Shown here piece by piece: positions 1-9,693 of a DNA stretch of 64,000 nucleotides (the stretch's first letter is position 1; every line of letters starts with the position of its first letter). The stretch is taken from contig QPMI01000638.1 in NCBI GenBank assembly GCA_004431415.1, forward strand, positions 1 through 64,000, in the 5' to 3' direction. Both the position numbers and the translations under genes were made by a program. Below the pieces are notes generated by a model. The model worked only from the letters and a program-made list of their open reading frames with translations. It had not been told where the DNA came from and did not search any database. Source of the DNA: Cyanophora paradoxa. Taxonomy: Eukaryota > Glaucocystophyceae > Cyanophorales > Cyanophoraceae.

Positions 1-437
1 CGGATCCGCCGCGGCCGGCGCTGACGCTCGTAGCCAGAAGCGTGAGCGGGCCCTGGGCTGGTGTTCGAGCTCACGAGGAAGCAGCCGCAGCCTGCCGGCA
101 GGTGCTGTCCCGGGGCCAGAACCAGAGCTTCTGAAAAGCCTTTGAAGCTCAGCGGCTCGTGCGAACAGCAAGCTCAGATGGCTTCAGGCTAGGTCCGCTT
201 TCCGAGGGCCCAGGCCCTGAGGGCTCGGGGGACTGAGCTGTGCCTACAGTAGCATGTGCAGTGTAATTAAGGCTAGCACTGGAGCCGGGGTCGCCCCGTA
301 GCTAGAGCCTTGAATTCGAAGGCACGCCGCTGGGCCGCGCGCGTGGCCGGGCCACGAGCTCGAGCTCGCAATCGAGCCTTTGATTTTGCGGCTTGCCCTG
401 TTTGCCCTCACGGCGTCCACTCCCCCTTCTCGCTAGC
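1..437. other. Left host flank, no gene seen
   Basis: GC-rich sequence with several AGCT/GAGCTC-type short palindromes and no ORF with recognisable protein features. Its base composition is very unlike the AT-rich DNA that begins at 444, which marks the host/element boundary. Confidence 0.6.
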
Positions 438-443
438 ACCGTC
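438..443. repeat. Target-site duplication, left copy (ACCGTC)
   Basis: The six bases immediately outside the left terminal repeat are ACCGTC. The same six bases lie immediately outside the right terminal repeat at 28433-28438. Six-base duplications are the known signature of Polinton/Maverick integration by a retroviral-type integrase. Confidence 0.9.
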
Positions 444-539
444 ACACATATGTATAAACTTATTTTAAATCCCTCGTTCATCTCGATCGCTTCGCGATCT
501 CGATTCACTCAGGATTTAAATAAGTTTATACATATGTGT
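444..539. repeat. Terminal palindrome (hairpin-capable) at left tip
   Basis: The outer arm beginning ACACATATGTATAAAC (444 onward) is matched in inverted orientation by the inner arm at 512-539. The centre is a near-symmetric CTCGATCG/CGATCTCGA core. The tip could therefore fold into a long imperfect hairpin. An equivalent palindrome lies at 28338-28432. Confidence 0.8.
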
Positions 540-854
540 CAAAATTAATACTAAAATACGTATTTTATCGATTAAATTCTTTAACTTTTTATGCAAACTT
601 TGTATAAATTAATGCAAACTTTGTATTAAAAAATGAAAACGCGTTTAACTTTATGCATATTTACGATTGCATCAATTGATCTTATATCGATTGATTATGT
701 TATTTTGTCGATTACATATAAAACTGCGATTAATTTGCATTAAACTACTTAAAGATCGATATAATCGCGATTAAATTGCATAAATTCGCATAAACTCGAT
801 ATATCTCTCTTGTATTGAAGTAGACCACCGCCCATTCTGTATCGAAAAACGCAA

Positions 855-1115
855 AAAGTGTCACAGAGTTGCATTGTGTCCAATTGAACAATCGATGAGA
901 TTGCTGATTTGCATTTTTGCACCCAAAAACTGTCACAGAGTTGCATTATCTCCAATTAAACAATCGATTATAATGGGAGGGCACTTTTGCACCCAAAAAT
1001 GACACATAGTTGCATGGTTCCAATTAAACAATCGATGAGATTGCGGATGTATATTTTAGATCGAAAAAGTGTCACAGAGTTGCATGGTCTCCAATTGAAC
1101 AATCGATAGATTGCA
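855..1115. repeat. Four degenerate tandem units of about 75 bp in the left TIR
   Basis: Each unit has the order GTCACAGAGTTGCAT, then CCAATTRAACAATCGAT, then a spacer. Units recur at about 858, 930, 1000 and 1073. The same array is present inverted at about 27775-28020 in the right repeat. Small ORFs here, such as the 68-residue one found in both repeats, are carried by this repeat and look non-genic. Confidence 0.7.
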
Positions 1116-1227
1116 TATGTTCTATAAAACAGAATAATTGAGATCAAGTGTGACAGGTAGTATTCAAATGATATTCAGTAAGAGATATTTTTGTTTTTGA
1201 GACAAGCAGTAAGAGGGGTAGAATGTC

Positions 1228-1330
1228 TGTGACGCCTGTGACGGCTGGACGCCTGTTTTCAGAAGTCTGTCATTTTGAAAAATTTTAAAAAGTTTGAAAA
1301 GTAGGCGTCACAGGCGTCACAGGCGTCACA
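1228..1330. repeat. GTGACGCC...GGCGTCAC inverted module, copy 1
   Basis: TGTGACGCC-type units, then a conserved AT-rich spacer containing TTTTCAGAAG and AAATTTTAAAAAGTTTGAAA, then three GGCGTCACA units. It is one of five copies in the element (two per TIR and one internal at 17660). Confidence 0.75.
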
Positions 1331-1517
1331 CACAATTAAATTAGGTGTCACAGCGAAATTGCAGACCATTTCCAGTAAGACAACTTCGCATTTTCAAAAA
1401 GGTTGATTAATGGATAGTGTTTTGGAGGTGTCAGAGGTGTCACAAGACGGATTTCAGTAAGACAAGAATATATTCTCGAAAATCTCAGTAAGAGAAAGAG
1501 ATTCCATTTTTAATTGG

Positions 1518-1622
1518 GTGTGACGCCTGTGACGGCTGTGACGGCTGTTTTCAGAAGTATGTAGATTTTTGAAATTTTAAAAAGTTTGAAAGTAGGCGTC
1601 ACAGGCGTCACAGGCGTCACAG
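1518..1622. repeat. GTGACGCC...GGCGTCAC inverted module, copy 2
   Basis: Same arrangement as the module at 1228: direct TGTGACGCC/TGTGACGGC units, an AT-rich spacer of about 50 bp, then inverted GGCGTCACA units. Further single GGCGTCACAGTCAATTAA units follow to about 1665. Confidence 0.75.
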
Positions 1623-1718
1623 TCAATTAAAGAGGCGTCACAGTCAATTAAAAAGTTGTCACACCCGATTATCTGACCATTTTCAGTAAGACCATCTGAA
1701 ATTCTGAATTTCTCAGTG

Positions 1719-2123
1719 TCAACTAACTCGGAAATCGCAATACTCTATGTTTCTCCAATTTCTCCAACCTGAAAACACACCTGTTATTCTCTCATCTATC
1801 TCATGAGATACTCTCGTGGTTTTTCTCTCTGCTTCTAATCCACAACTGAATATATCAATCGCCAGCATACCTTCATTTGAGTAACAATGAGCAGTGCAAG
1901 TGGCTCTCATCCAGCAGAGAACCATTGCAAAACCAGGAGGAGAAATACCACCATCGAAAATCTCGCAATGCTTGTGAACTACTCGAATACCTTGCTCTTG
2001 AATAATAGTTTGTAAGAACTGCATTAACCACCTGGTTGTTGTCTTCAAGTCCTCCACTCCTATTGCTAATTGGTTTTTGAACTTGTAATCCAGCATTACA
2101 TGGAAGCCTCGATGAGTATTCAT
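1719..2123 (-). CDS. S-adenosylmethionine decarboxylase (SpeD)-like protein
   Basis: This 134-residue ORF matches the size and layout of the short prokaryotic-type AdoMet decarboxylase. An N-terminal GFHVMLDY segment corresponds to the family's GxHxxxD start, and a C-terminal region ending AIDIFSCG corresponds to the family's AAVDVFTCG. Family members self-cleave at a serine to form the pyruvoyl cofactor and make decarboxylated AdoMet for polyamine synthesis. At the aligned position this protein appears to have threonine (CTAHC in place of the usual SIHT), so activity is doubtful. Its last ~33 codons lie inside the left terminal repeat. It is the leftmost minus-strand gene. The assignment rests on motif recognition only. 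Confidence 0.6.
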   Translation of the reverse strand: MNTHRGFHVMLDYKFKNQLAIGVEDLKTTTRWLMQFLQTIIQEQGIRVVHKHCEIFDGGISPPGFAMVLCWMRATCTAHCYSNEGMLAIDIFSCGLEAERKTTRVSHEIDERITGVFSGWRNWRNIEYCDFRVS

Positions 2124-2125
2124 TT

Positions 2126-2356
2126 ATGAATAATTTAGAAAAATTAAAAAACGCGATTGGTAGAATGCGAACCATCTTAGCAAGAGTGCTACCTTATGAG
2201 TTGGTGGATATCATTCTTCTGCACTACCACAAGACCTGTCCAAACTGCTTTGACACATGCATAATCACAAAGGGAAAATGGGGAATTCCTCATTTCTCTC
2301 TCAAAGATCTAATCAAAGTACAGTACCACTGGTTTATCATCTATCACAATTCCTGA
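2126..2356 (+). CDS. Small hypothetical protein (76 aa), divergent from the SpeD-like gene
   Basis: The ATG lies 3 bp from the start of the minus-strand AdoMetDC-like ORF, in an AT-rich gap. Residues 1-45 form an amphipathic stretch with ARVLPYELVDIILLHYH followed by CPNC. This is vaguely like a short helical plus Cys-pair module, but no family is recognised. The C-terminal codons overlap the convergent DUF723 gene. It may be genuine or may be truncated by a frame break. Confidence 0.35.
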   Translation: MNNLEKLKNAIGRMRTILARVLPYELVDIILLHYHKTCPNCFDTCIITKGKWGIPHFSLKDLIKVQYHWFIIYHNS

Positions 2357-2581
2357 TGTAGTCTTTTTTCTGTAAGCATGAGAGGATTTCTTGTTGCACT
2401 CTCTGCATCCACTTCCCCTTACATGATTAAATGGGTAGGTTTGGAGGATCTTGTTGCATTTAAGGCATCTAACAGATACCTTCTCTTGTGCTTTCTTATA
2501 GACTGTCGCACTATAATCGAATTTAGTATCACCATGAACCATCATTGCAGATTCTATGAATTTCTTCGTTTTATCATCCAT
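2309..2581 (-). CDS. Small DUF723-type zinc-ribbon protein
   Basis: The 90-residue protein contains one full DUF723-like unit: FIESAMMVHG, FDYS, a K-V-x-V-R-C-x-x-C pair, then an H-x-x-G-x-G-C-x-x-C pair. DUF723 repeats are found in large-DNA-virus and protist proteins, often joined to a nuclease. The larger protein at 22481-23218 has two such units plus a nuclease domain; this one has none, so it could be a truncated copy or a stand-alone DNA-binding protein. No function beyond probable zinc and nucleic-acid binding can be given. Confidence 0.6.
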   Translation of the reverse strand: MDDKTKKFIESAMMVHGDTKFDYSATVYKKAQEKVSVRCLKCNKILQTYPFNHVRGSGCRECNKKSSHAYRKKTTSGIVIDDKPVVLYFD

Positions 2582-2608
2582 CCCTCTCTCTATATATACC
2601 TGAGATTT

Positions 2609-3439
2609 CTATGGAGCAGTATCCTGCCCGAAAATGGGGAAGTAGCGATTTGTGCCGTAATATTCTGCATATGTATTCTGTTTTGCAATAGCATCGGTTC
2701 TCTCAGCATAGAGAATGCATTTGTAGATACCAAATCTGGTGGCTCTCACCAAGAATTGGTAATCTTCAAGACCGAAATTCACTCCATGATAAGCAATTCC
2801 GAAATTCATATGGAGTGATCACAACTGCAATATTTGGGGTTCCACCCTCTACTTGACAGACAGCATAAACATCTGGTGGAATATCCACGACCACCTTGTA
2901 GTGGTCACCAATCTCAACAAGAGAATCTACTACTGATGTCTGCTCATTCACAACAATTGGGAAGATCTTGATAATATATGGTGCATTCATACTGGGGACA
3001 TAGGTGCGAATTCTGGTGTTGGGATCAATGGGATTGGGTTGATCATTTACGAAAAGAGGCGCACCAACAGCTCCACCAATCCGAAGACCATCACCAATAT
3101 ATGCTCCCCCCGTTTTGCAGTTAATAGCTCCCGACCGAGATTCAAAAGAATAAGTAGAAAGAGGATCACCATAACTGTCTGGTCTCCATAATGGGCAGAA
3201 AAGTTCGCATTTGTGACAAGGAGTTTCGTTGTCTTAACTATACCATTATTTTTATCACATCTGAGTTCCTGCAATCTCAGTTTATGGGTGGAACCAAAGG
3301 TATTCATTGTAGGTTGTACTTCTGTGGATTGGAGACCTTCGACATCATCAAAGGTAGCATGCTGTAAAACGTGATTTGCAGGTGCTGCTAATGATAGCTG
3401 GGGTGTAATAATTCGCTCTACTGGTGCTGGGGCAGCCAT
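2609..3439 (-). CDS. Fibre-like protein A (frame-disrupted)
   Basis: This is the first of four paralogues. The N-terminal ~90 residues include LQELRCDKNNG and VKTTKLLVTNANF, closely matching the genes at 3463, 4637 and 5690. A GGAYIGDGLRIGG motif follows in the next frame, then a distinct C-terminal head ending at 2609. The reading frame is broken at about 3180 and about 2810; between breaks the coding pattern is clean. The start at 3439 is preceded by TTTAATATAAA directly before ATG. Probable role: virion spike or fibre. The head matches no family I recognise. Confidence 0.6.
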
Positions 3440-3462
3440 TTTATATTAAACAGATATATCTT

Positions 3463-4316
3463 TTATGGGGTGGGGTCGTCTATAATATCTGGCTCCGCAT
3501 AGAATCCGGTTGTGAATATATCTGCAACATTTACCCCACGAAGTGCTGAAACAGCTGCTATATCTGTTCTCAGTCCCATAATCATAGTATTGTAAACTCC
3601 AACCTCAGTGACAAACAAATCATAAGTAAATGTCAGATTGTTATAAACACAATATCCCCGACCGAAATGATTTGATGCTTGAACAAAGAATAGGTAATTG
3701 TGACCCTGTTGGTTATTATTTGCTCTGCACATTGAGAGCATTGCTGTGGGAAGAGGAATATTCCTTCTCACTCGATCAGTTCCTGTAATGGAAACCAATT
3801 CTGAATTTTCAAGAGTGACAGATGATGCAATATAGAAATGCAGAAAAGGTTGCTGTGCAACTGGGGTATAGAACCGAATTCGTTGTGGGTTCTCTACATT
3901 TTGTTCAAGAGTATCTGGGACATCATTATACGAAATTGAGGATGAAAGCTGACCTGAAACTCTGCAACCACCACCAATAAATGCTCCTCCTGATCTCACA
4001 GTTACAGCAGCAGTGTTTTTATCATAATCAAGGGCTTTCAGATCAACACTGTAAGCATCAGGACCTCCATTGGTAGGTTGGAAGAAATTCGCATTTGAGA
4101 CAAGGAGTCGAGTTGTTTTAACCACACCGAATTCTTGTCTGCTCTCAGTTCTTTAACTCGAATAATCGAATTTTTATCAAAGGAGTTACCATTGGAGTTG
4201 GGTCTCTCTGTGGATTCTAAACCACGAACCTCATCATTAACTTCATGCTGGCGAAAGTGCATAGCAGGGGATCCAAGGGAATATATTGGAAGTTGAACTC
4301 GATTATATTCACCCAT
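3463..4316 (-). CDS. Fibre-like protein B (one frame break)
   Basis: A paralogue of the neighbouring fibre genes. The N-terminal part has VKELRADKN; after a frame break near 4130 it continues with VKTTRLLVSNANF and SGGAFIGGGCRVSG. A unique head of about 160 residues follows, unlike the C1q-like heads of the genes at 4637 and 5690. The start is chosen at 4316 (MGEYNRVQL), which lines up with the other N termini and lies just after a TTAGTAAAAGAAGCA sequence. Likely a virion surface fibre. The head may be a receptor-binding domain; its fold is unknown. Confidence 0.6.
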
Positions 4317-4354
4317 TGCTTCTTTTACTAAGAAGGAAAGAAAAATAATGTTCA

Positions 4355-4615
4355 CTACTCTTCTGTGACATTGTTATACTCGATGCCTTTCTTTACAGTT
4401 CCCCTTTGGAATGCTGTAACACATGGCTTCCTTTGAGGTTGGTATTTGAACTCCTGATGAGATGCAAGATTGAATTTCTTTCTGAACAATCTCATCATTG
4501 CAATTCTTGCCCTGTTATGAACAACATTATCAATCCAATCCTGAACAGAGGCAGCACAGTATTCCATTCCCAACTTCTCAGTATCTGATAGAACTACTTG
4601 GTAGATATTTGACAT
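4355..4615 (-). CDS. Hypothetical 86-aa protein between fibre genes
   Basis: An intact ORF, MSNIYQVVLSDTEK onward, with a basic middle (HNRARIAMMRLFRKKF). No family recognised. It sits between fibre genes B and D with short gaps of about 20-40 bp on both sides, in the same orientation. It is preceded by TCTATTAAGTAGGA next to the ATG, like the structural genes. It might be a small virion protein or fibre assembly factor; this is inference from position only. Confidence 0.5.
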   Translation of the reverse strand: MSNIYQVVLSDTEKLGMEYCAASVQDWIDNVVHNRARIAMMRLFRKKFNLASHQEFKYQPQRKPCVTAFQRGTVKKGIEYNNVTEE

Positions 4616-4636
4616 TCCTACTTAATAGAAAGAAAA

Positions 4637-5655
4637 TTATGTGATACTTAGAAGTTCAGCTGTAAACATGGTTCGACTTGAATAACCACCTGTGGTTCCT
4701 GTGACAAGTGTTACATATTCTCCGCAGCAAGATTGAGTATAACATTAATATATAGAGGTTTTACACCAATTGTAGTTGAAGATCCAGAGGTGAAGATGGA
4801 TATACCCCAGGGTTAGTGTCATTCACTTGCATTGTGAGACTTACAGCAGATGAGGTTGTTGATTGAGAGTTTGCTGTAAGTCTGTAATGACCAGCGACAG
4901 GGCTGTAAATCTTCCATTACCTGTATTGAATGCACCTCTGTTATCAATAAAAACGGTTGTCCAATTGATTAGAACAGCAAGCACTTGTTGCAGTGTGTAT
5001 GTAACCCAGTTGCGCACAGAATCGAGTTGAAATCATACTTTAAATAACAACCTGTATTCAGGGTCAAACTATTGGCTTCCAGGGTCGCCATGACATCACT
5101 ATTGCGTTTAAAAACCAGATTTGCGCTTGATCCTGTGTCTATTTCAGGTGTAACTATTTTGGTAGGTTGCTGTGACAATAGATTGCTGTGCACCAGGAAC
5201 ATAAACACCTCCATTGGCTGTTACCAAATCATTAAATGTAGTTGTTCCTGTTACAGTGATTTGTTCAGTTGTGAGATTCCATTATTCTTGCTCCATCTCC
5301 AATGTAGGCACCTCCACTTTTTACCACAAGAGCAGAGTTATTACTTGTGTTATCAAAAGTAACAATCTTGGGTGTGGTGAACCCTCCCACATCATCATAA
5401 ATTGCAGAATCCGAAACGATTTGACCTGATTGAAACTTGGTTCTTATTCGAAACTATGAGACCTGTGGTTCTCACCTTGCCCCCATTTCGATCACATCGA
5501 ATTCTTTGCATCTTATCACAGAGTTTTGCGAAAATGAATCTGCTCCTGTTGTTTCTGTGCAAATAAAACCAGGGTAGCATCTGTTACAGCATGGTTAAGT
5601 TGATGTATTTTTGGGGCGGCATAACAGAAAACAGGGACTGCTATTTGAGTAGCCA
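4637..5655 (-). CDS. Fibre-like protein D with C1q-like head (frame-disrupted)
   Basis: Starts MATQIAVPVF at 5655 after GTAATATAAAGA. The shared module RCDRNGGKVRTTGLIVSN is followed by GGAYIGDGAR. The C-terminal third (about 4640-4960) reads in pieces as a C1q/TNF-like jelly roll: a GRFTA...AGHYRL strand pattern, then a final AAGEYVTLV strand. Several frame breaks are present; one near 5510 coincides with a one-base difference in a short A/T run relative to the paralogue at 5690. C1q-like domains trimerise and bind ligands, which fits a fibre knob. Confidence 0.55.
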
Positions 5656-5689
5656 TTCTTTATATTACATAGACAATATTATATGGTGC

Positions 5690-6747
5690 TTACCAGATAA
5701 CAACCCAAGAAAGATCGTGTGTCCAGTGTGATAGTAACACAGATGAGTTCACCACTGAAACATAGTCCCCAGTATTTAGAGTTATTAATGTTTCATATGT
5801 GATTGCTGGCGAGACATATCCATTATGTGAACAACTAAATTCGTAATTGGATGCAACTCCATTTATGTGTAGCCGAAAGACAGTTACATAAGAAGTCTGA
5901 TTATCTGTTCTCATAGTTGTAAAGAAAAACCGGTAAACACCTGCAACAGGTGCAGTAAATCGTGAGGATCCAAAGTTGCCTTCATTGTTGATAAGATAAG
6001 TGCCGTAAGTAGGTGGTGAAATGAAGACAGATTGACCATTTGAACATGTTGAAGTTCCTGTCTGATTAGGAACCTGTCTTGCAACACACAGTCGTGGGCA
6101 ATAAGTTCTTTTCAAATAGCAAGTAGGAGAAAGTGTAAATGATTTTATCTCTGTCTGTGCAACTGTTGTTTTTTCAAGAGTGACAATTGTGTTACCATTT
6201 CGTTTGTAGGTCGAATTCGAATCTGTCCCATTACCAATTTCGGGTGCTTGAACTCTCAGAAATGCTTGAAGAGTCCATAAATTATGTTTCCTAAAGACCA
6301 GAGTTAATATTCATCAACTGAGTGAAAACACTTGTCCCATTCACAGTCAACTGATTTGCTGTGACAGTCCCCACCACAATTGCCCCATCACCATGTAGGC
6401 TCCTCCACTTCTGACTACAAGAGCGAATTATTTATTGTGTTATCGAAATTAACTATCTTTGCTGTGCTGAATCCACCCACATTATCATATACTGCTGAAT
6501 CGGGGACTACTTGACCTGCTTGAACTTGATTTTTATTCGAGATAATAATGCCTGTGGTTCTAATCTTGCCTCCATTTCGATCACATCGAATTTCTTTGAA
6601 TCTGAGTATATTATTCTCTGTGAAAGAGGTATTACTTGATGTTTCAGTGCAGATATTCCCAGGTGTTGAATCAACTACTCCATGAGAGGTGCTGTGCAGT
6701 GATTTTGCTGCAAGTTCGTAGTTTGGGATTTCTAATAGAGAGGTCAT
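5690..6747 (-). CDS. Fibre-like protein E with C1q-like head (frame-disrupted)
   Basis: The N terminus begins MTSLLEIPNYELAAK at 6747, directly after TATTATAAAG. It carries the paralogue module RFKEIRCDRNGGKIRTTG and an ISNKNQ segment. The C-terminal 141 residues (5690-6115) form an intact C1q-like domain: FGSSRFTAPVAGVYRFFFT, then LHINGV and TLNTGDYVSV strands. Frame breaks lie near 6410 and between 6120 and 6300. Together with gene D it shows the same N-terminal module carrying C1q-type heads. Predicted role: trimeric virion fibre or receptor-binding protein. Confidence 0.6.
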
Positions 6748-6782
6748 CTTTATAATAGTAAAAGATTGAAATCAAGCAGTTG

Positions 6783-9648
6783 CTATCCAATGCACTGTAA
6801 CATGAAGGTTTGGGGTTGTATGTTTATATATCCTGCTGCCCAAACAACAAGATTTATGGTGGTTGAGGTGGTTGAGTTGCTTGATATTCCCATTTTGTAG
6901 TCGATCTCTACATTAGTTGCAGGCAGTCCTCCAATGTTGCAACAACAGATGGGGTTGATGCAAAAGCAGGACTCCAACTTAATGTAATGGTATGATTTTG
7001 CCTTGCTGAACTACCACCAATTTGGGGATTGTTTATGACGAAATTGTATGTCCCCTTCCTTATTCCAGTAGTAGTGTAATTATCAAAAACATATTGGGGC
7101 ATCAACTTGGTAACAGCAGCATTATTGCGAGGATCCCTGACCCACATTTCTCTTGCATATGCATTACCGCGAACAAGAAGTGTTTTATCCTGGTAGTATG
7201 ATATTGTGTTAGTAGAAAGAGTTGAATTGTGGAAATTCCAAATCACAGGAGGATTGGGCATAATGTAGGGGTCGTAGTCAAGAAAGTAACCTGATCCAAC
7301 AAGAAGGTTTGCATTTGCTGTGATGTTATTGGCTGTAAGGGATCAAGAGTTGGTCTATTGGTCAAATCGAGGTAGTTGCCTGAGAAAATCGCTGGTTTGT
7401 TATAAATATCTGTATTCCAATCATGAGTGTGTGCAAAATCTGTAATCTCCGCCTTAGTGTGATTGTGTGCAAAATCTGTAATCTCTGCCTTCGTATGGGT
7501 GTGACAACATATGCAACATTTCCAAGATCTGTTATCTCTGATTTAACATGAGTGTGAGCGAAATTCGTAATATCTGCTCTGGTGTGGGTGTGTGCAAAAT
7601 CTGTTATCTGGGATTTTGTGTGAGTGTGAGTATTGAAATCTGTGATCTCTGCTCTTGTGTGGGTGTGTGCTCTATTATTAAGATCAAGGAAGCTTCCAGA
7701 AAATGCAACAGGGTGTAGATTTGCAGCTGTTGGTTTGTTTAGGAGATCATTATAGTCTCCTGTAAAAGCGATTATTTTCAGTTCACCCTTCCCACATAAT
7801 CAGAAGGGAGATCAATCTTAATGGGCATAATAGCTGGATCATCTGGGATCTCATATTCACCTCCTGGGTGAACCACAGGAAAGGTTTGATTGCTTTCAGT
7901 ATGGACAAAGAAGTTGCATGCTGTTACTGTTCCATCAATAATCCTCTGTGAGAGGAAGGTAATCCCTGTCACACCAATATTAATACCTGCAATAATTGTA
8001 TTCAGTTCTGTTTCATCTATGTAGTTCTGGGCTTGCAGGTAATCCTCTGTTACCACTCTGGATATGGTCTCATTGTGAATATTCTTTGCTGCTGCCCTCT
8101 GATTGATTTCTAAGAGACCCTCACCCACTCACCATTATAATTCGTTTTTATCCATGAGATTTCGCATCTCTTGTAGTCATCTCGATTTCCAATGAGAGCA
8201 TTGGGTAACAATCTTTCTCTGGTGAATATTAATTTGGGTCTTGAACTATCTAAATCACTCACATCAGTTACATTAATTTGGATTGCTGCATCTTTGTCAT
8301 CATAGTTTGCTGGATCAGATGGTAGAGAGATCAATCCTCCTGTCATTGGGATGTCATCTGCATAGTAACTGGTTAAATAGATACCTGGTTTGGTGTCCAT
8401 CAAACCGAAATTTCCGCCTGCTGCAATTATCTGCATCCTTGTAGGGGGTCTGATGTATAATTCACCCTGCATTTTGGTTCCTGCATCTATTCCTTTGAGA
8501 TTCAGGTAATATTCATCTAATCTTAATCTCTCTGGTATGATATTACTTTGGTAGAGAGTAACACCATGTAAGGTGTCGAAATCATCACCTGCTGATGCGA
8601 ATTTTGGTTGTTCATCTATTTCGCTCCATTTATGTCTGTGATCTTCTGGTGGAAACTCTTCTGGTTTTCCATCAATATCACCCCAGTCATGCCTGTGATC
8701 CTCTGGTGGGAATTTGTCTGGTTTACCTAATATCTCATCCAGTCATGGTTGTGATCCTCTGGTGGAAATCTGGCTGGTTTATTGTTGATCTGCTCCCAAT
8801 CTGGGAAGAATTCCCAAATCTCTGGGCGAAATCCATCTGGTAATAATTCTTCATGGGGTTCATATGGTTGCTCATATCAACAACTGGTGGTTGGAGACCA
8901 TCTGCTAAATATTCCTCATGGGGTTCATAATTCTGTTCATACTCATACTCTTGTGGATCTAAACCATCTGGTAGATACTCTTCCTCATTGGGGTCATACT
9001 GATCATATTCATACTCTTGTGGGTCGAAACCATCTGGTAAATATCTTCCTCATCTGGGACGAATTGGTATTCATCAAGCTCCAAATATCGATTTCAGGAG
9101 GTAAATATTACTTGATTAATCTCTGATGTGAGTGATTCGAACTCTCTGCGCTTCAGTGATTCGAACTTCAGTGTTAGTGAACTCGATTTTGTTGGTTTCT
9201 GCATGGGGTGCTATCTGTAATATTTCGGGAATTTGTGCAATTGCATTTGATCCTTCATTATAGATTCTTAAACCACTCTGATGCCCACCCTTCTCATTTT
9301 GAACATTGAATATCAACCTTCCACTATCGAATCGAGTTGGAATATCTGGATGGGTTGCACTGGTTTTCAGTTTTCTTGGTCTGCTCCTGGTTGCTTTAAT
9401 CTGGGCTACCTGATTCGATTTCACATTCCCCATGCTGAAAGCAACACTCACATCCTCTTTTTCAGGATCCATTTCGTTTATTGAAAGTGCATGCATTCTT
9501 GGGTGAGTCTTTGAGGGTTCATCTGCACTATGGTCGATTGAGATTGACCCTCTGGCTGTCAAGTTATCGAAATTTACATGTTTGTTATCTGCCTTCCCTC
9601 TTCCTGATGAAGGAATGGTTTGCAGGTTGCTGGATAATTGAAACTCAT
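6783..9648 (-). CDS. Long tail-fibre-like protein with His-x-His repeats (frame-disrupted)
   Basis: Coding pieces in successive frames join into one protein of about 950 residues. The N-terminal region (9116-9562) holds a long polar segment. A first repeat block (8608-8795) has units of W-x-x-I-x-x-KP-x-x-FPPEDH-x-HDW. A middle segment (7778-8472) includes ISLPSDPANYDDKDAAIQI. A second repeat block (about 7420-7672) has units like HTHTRAEITDF. The C-terminal ~160 residues include HTITLSWSPAFASTPSVVATL, resembling an H-type lectin-like sandwich. Such W/D-I...H-x-H units are typical of bacteriophage tail fibres. The start is set at 9648 by the first ATG after the divergent gap. At least five frame breaks. 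Confidence 0.6.
7420..7672 (-). repeat. HTHTxxEITDF tandem repeats inside the long fibre gene
   Basis: On the minus strand, units of about 36-45 bp encode HTHTRAEITDF, HTHTKSQITDF, AHTHTRADITNF and AHTHVKSEITDL. These are the same fibre-stalk repeats seen in many phage tail fibres, where His pairs coordinate metal along a trimeric stalk. A frame break interrupts the array near 7500. Confidence 0.7.
8608..8795 (-). repeat. KPxxFPPEDHxHDW tandem repeats inside the long fibre gene
   Basis: At least three units of about 54-57 bp encode the pattern W-x-x-I-[DN]-x-KP-x-x-FPPEDH-[NR]-H. One unit has a frame break near 8730. This type of unit is common in phage tail fibres. Confidence 0.7.
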
Positions 9649-9693
9649 CCCAATTTACTCTACTTATAGAGATTTATTAAATTTGAGTTAAGT
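9649..9693. promoter_or_regulatory. Divergent promoter gap, long fibre / patatin fusion
   Basis: A 45-bp AT-rich gap between divergent ATGs. The plus-strand side ends GTTAAGTAAAG immediately before the patatin ATG, matching the start-proximal element of the other late-type genes. The minus-strand side has TAAGTAGAGTAAATTGGG before the fibre ATG. Confidence 0.4.

Larger units (their letters stand above)
444..1817. repeat. Left terminal inverted repeat
   Basis: Reads as the reverse complement of 27050-28432 with scattered substitutions and small indels (1,374 versus 1,383 bp). In order from the tip it contains a palindrome, an AT-rich stretch with ATCGAT-type motifs, four degenerate units of about 75 bp, and two GTGACGCC/GGCGTCAC inverted modules separated by CAGTAAGA motifs. 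The inner end overlaps the last codons of the AdoMetDC-like gene. Confidence 0.93.

Noticed and set aside
749-955. 68- and 63-residue ORFs repeated identically in both terminal repeats (also 27923-28133)
   Set aside because: They lie over the ~75-bp tandem units of the TIR, lack promoter-like elements and domain features, and are identical only because the TIRs are copies.
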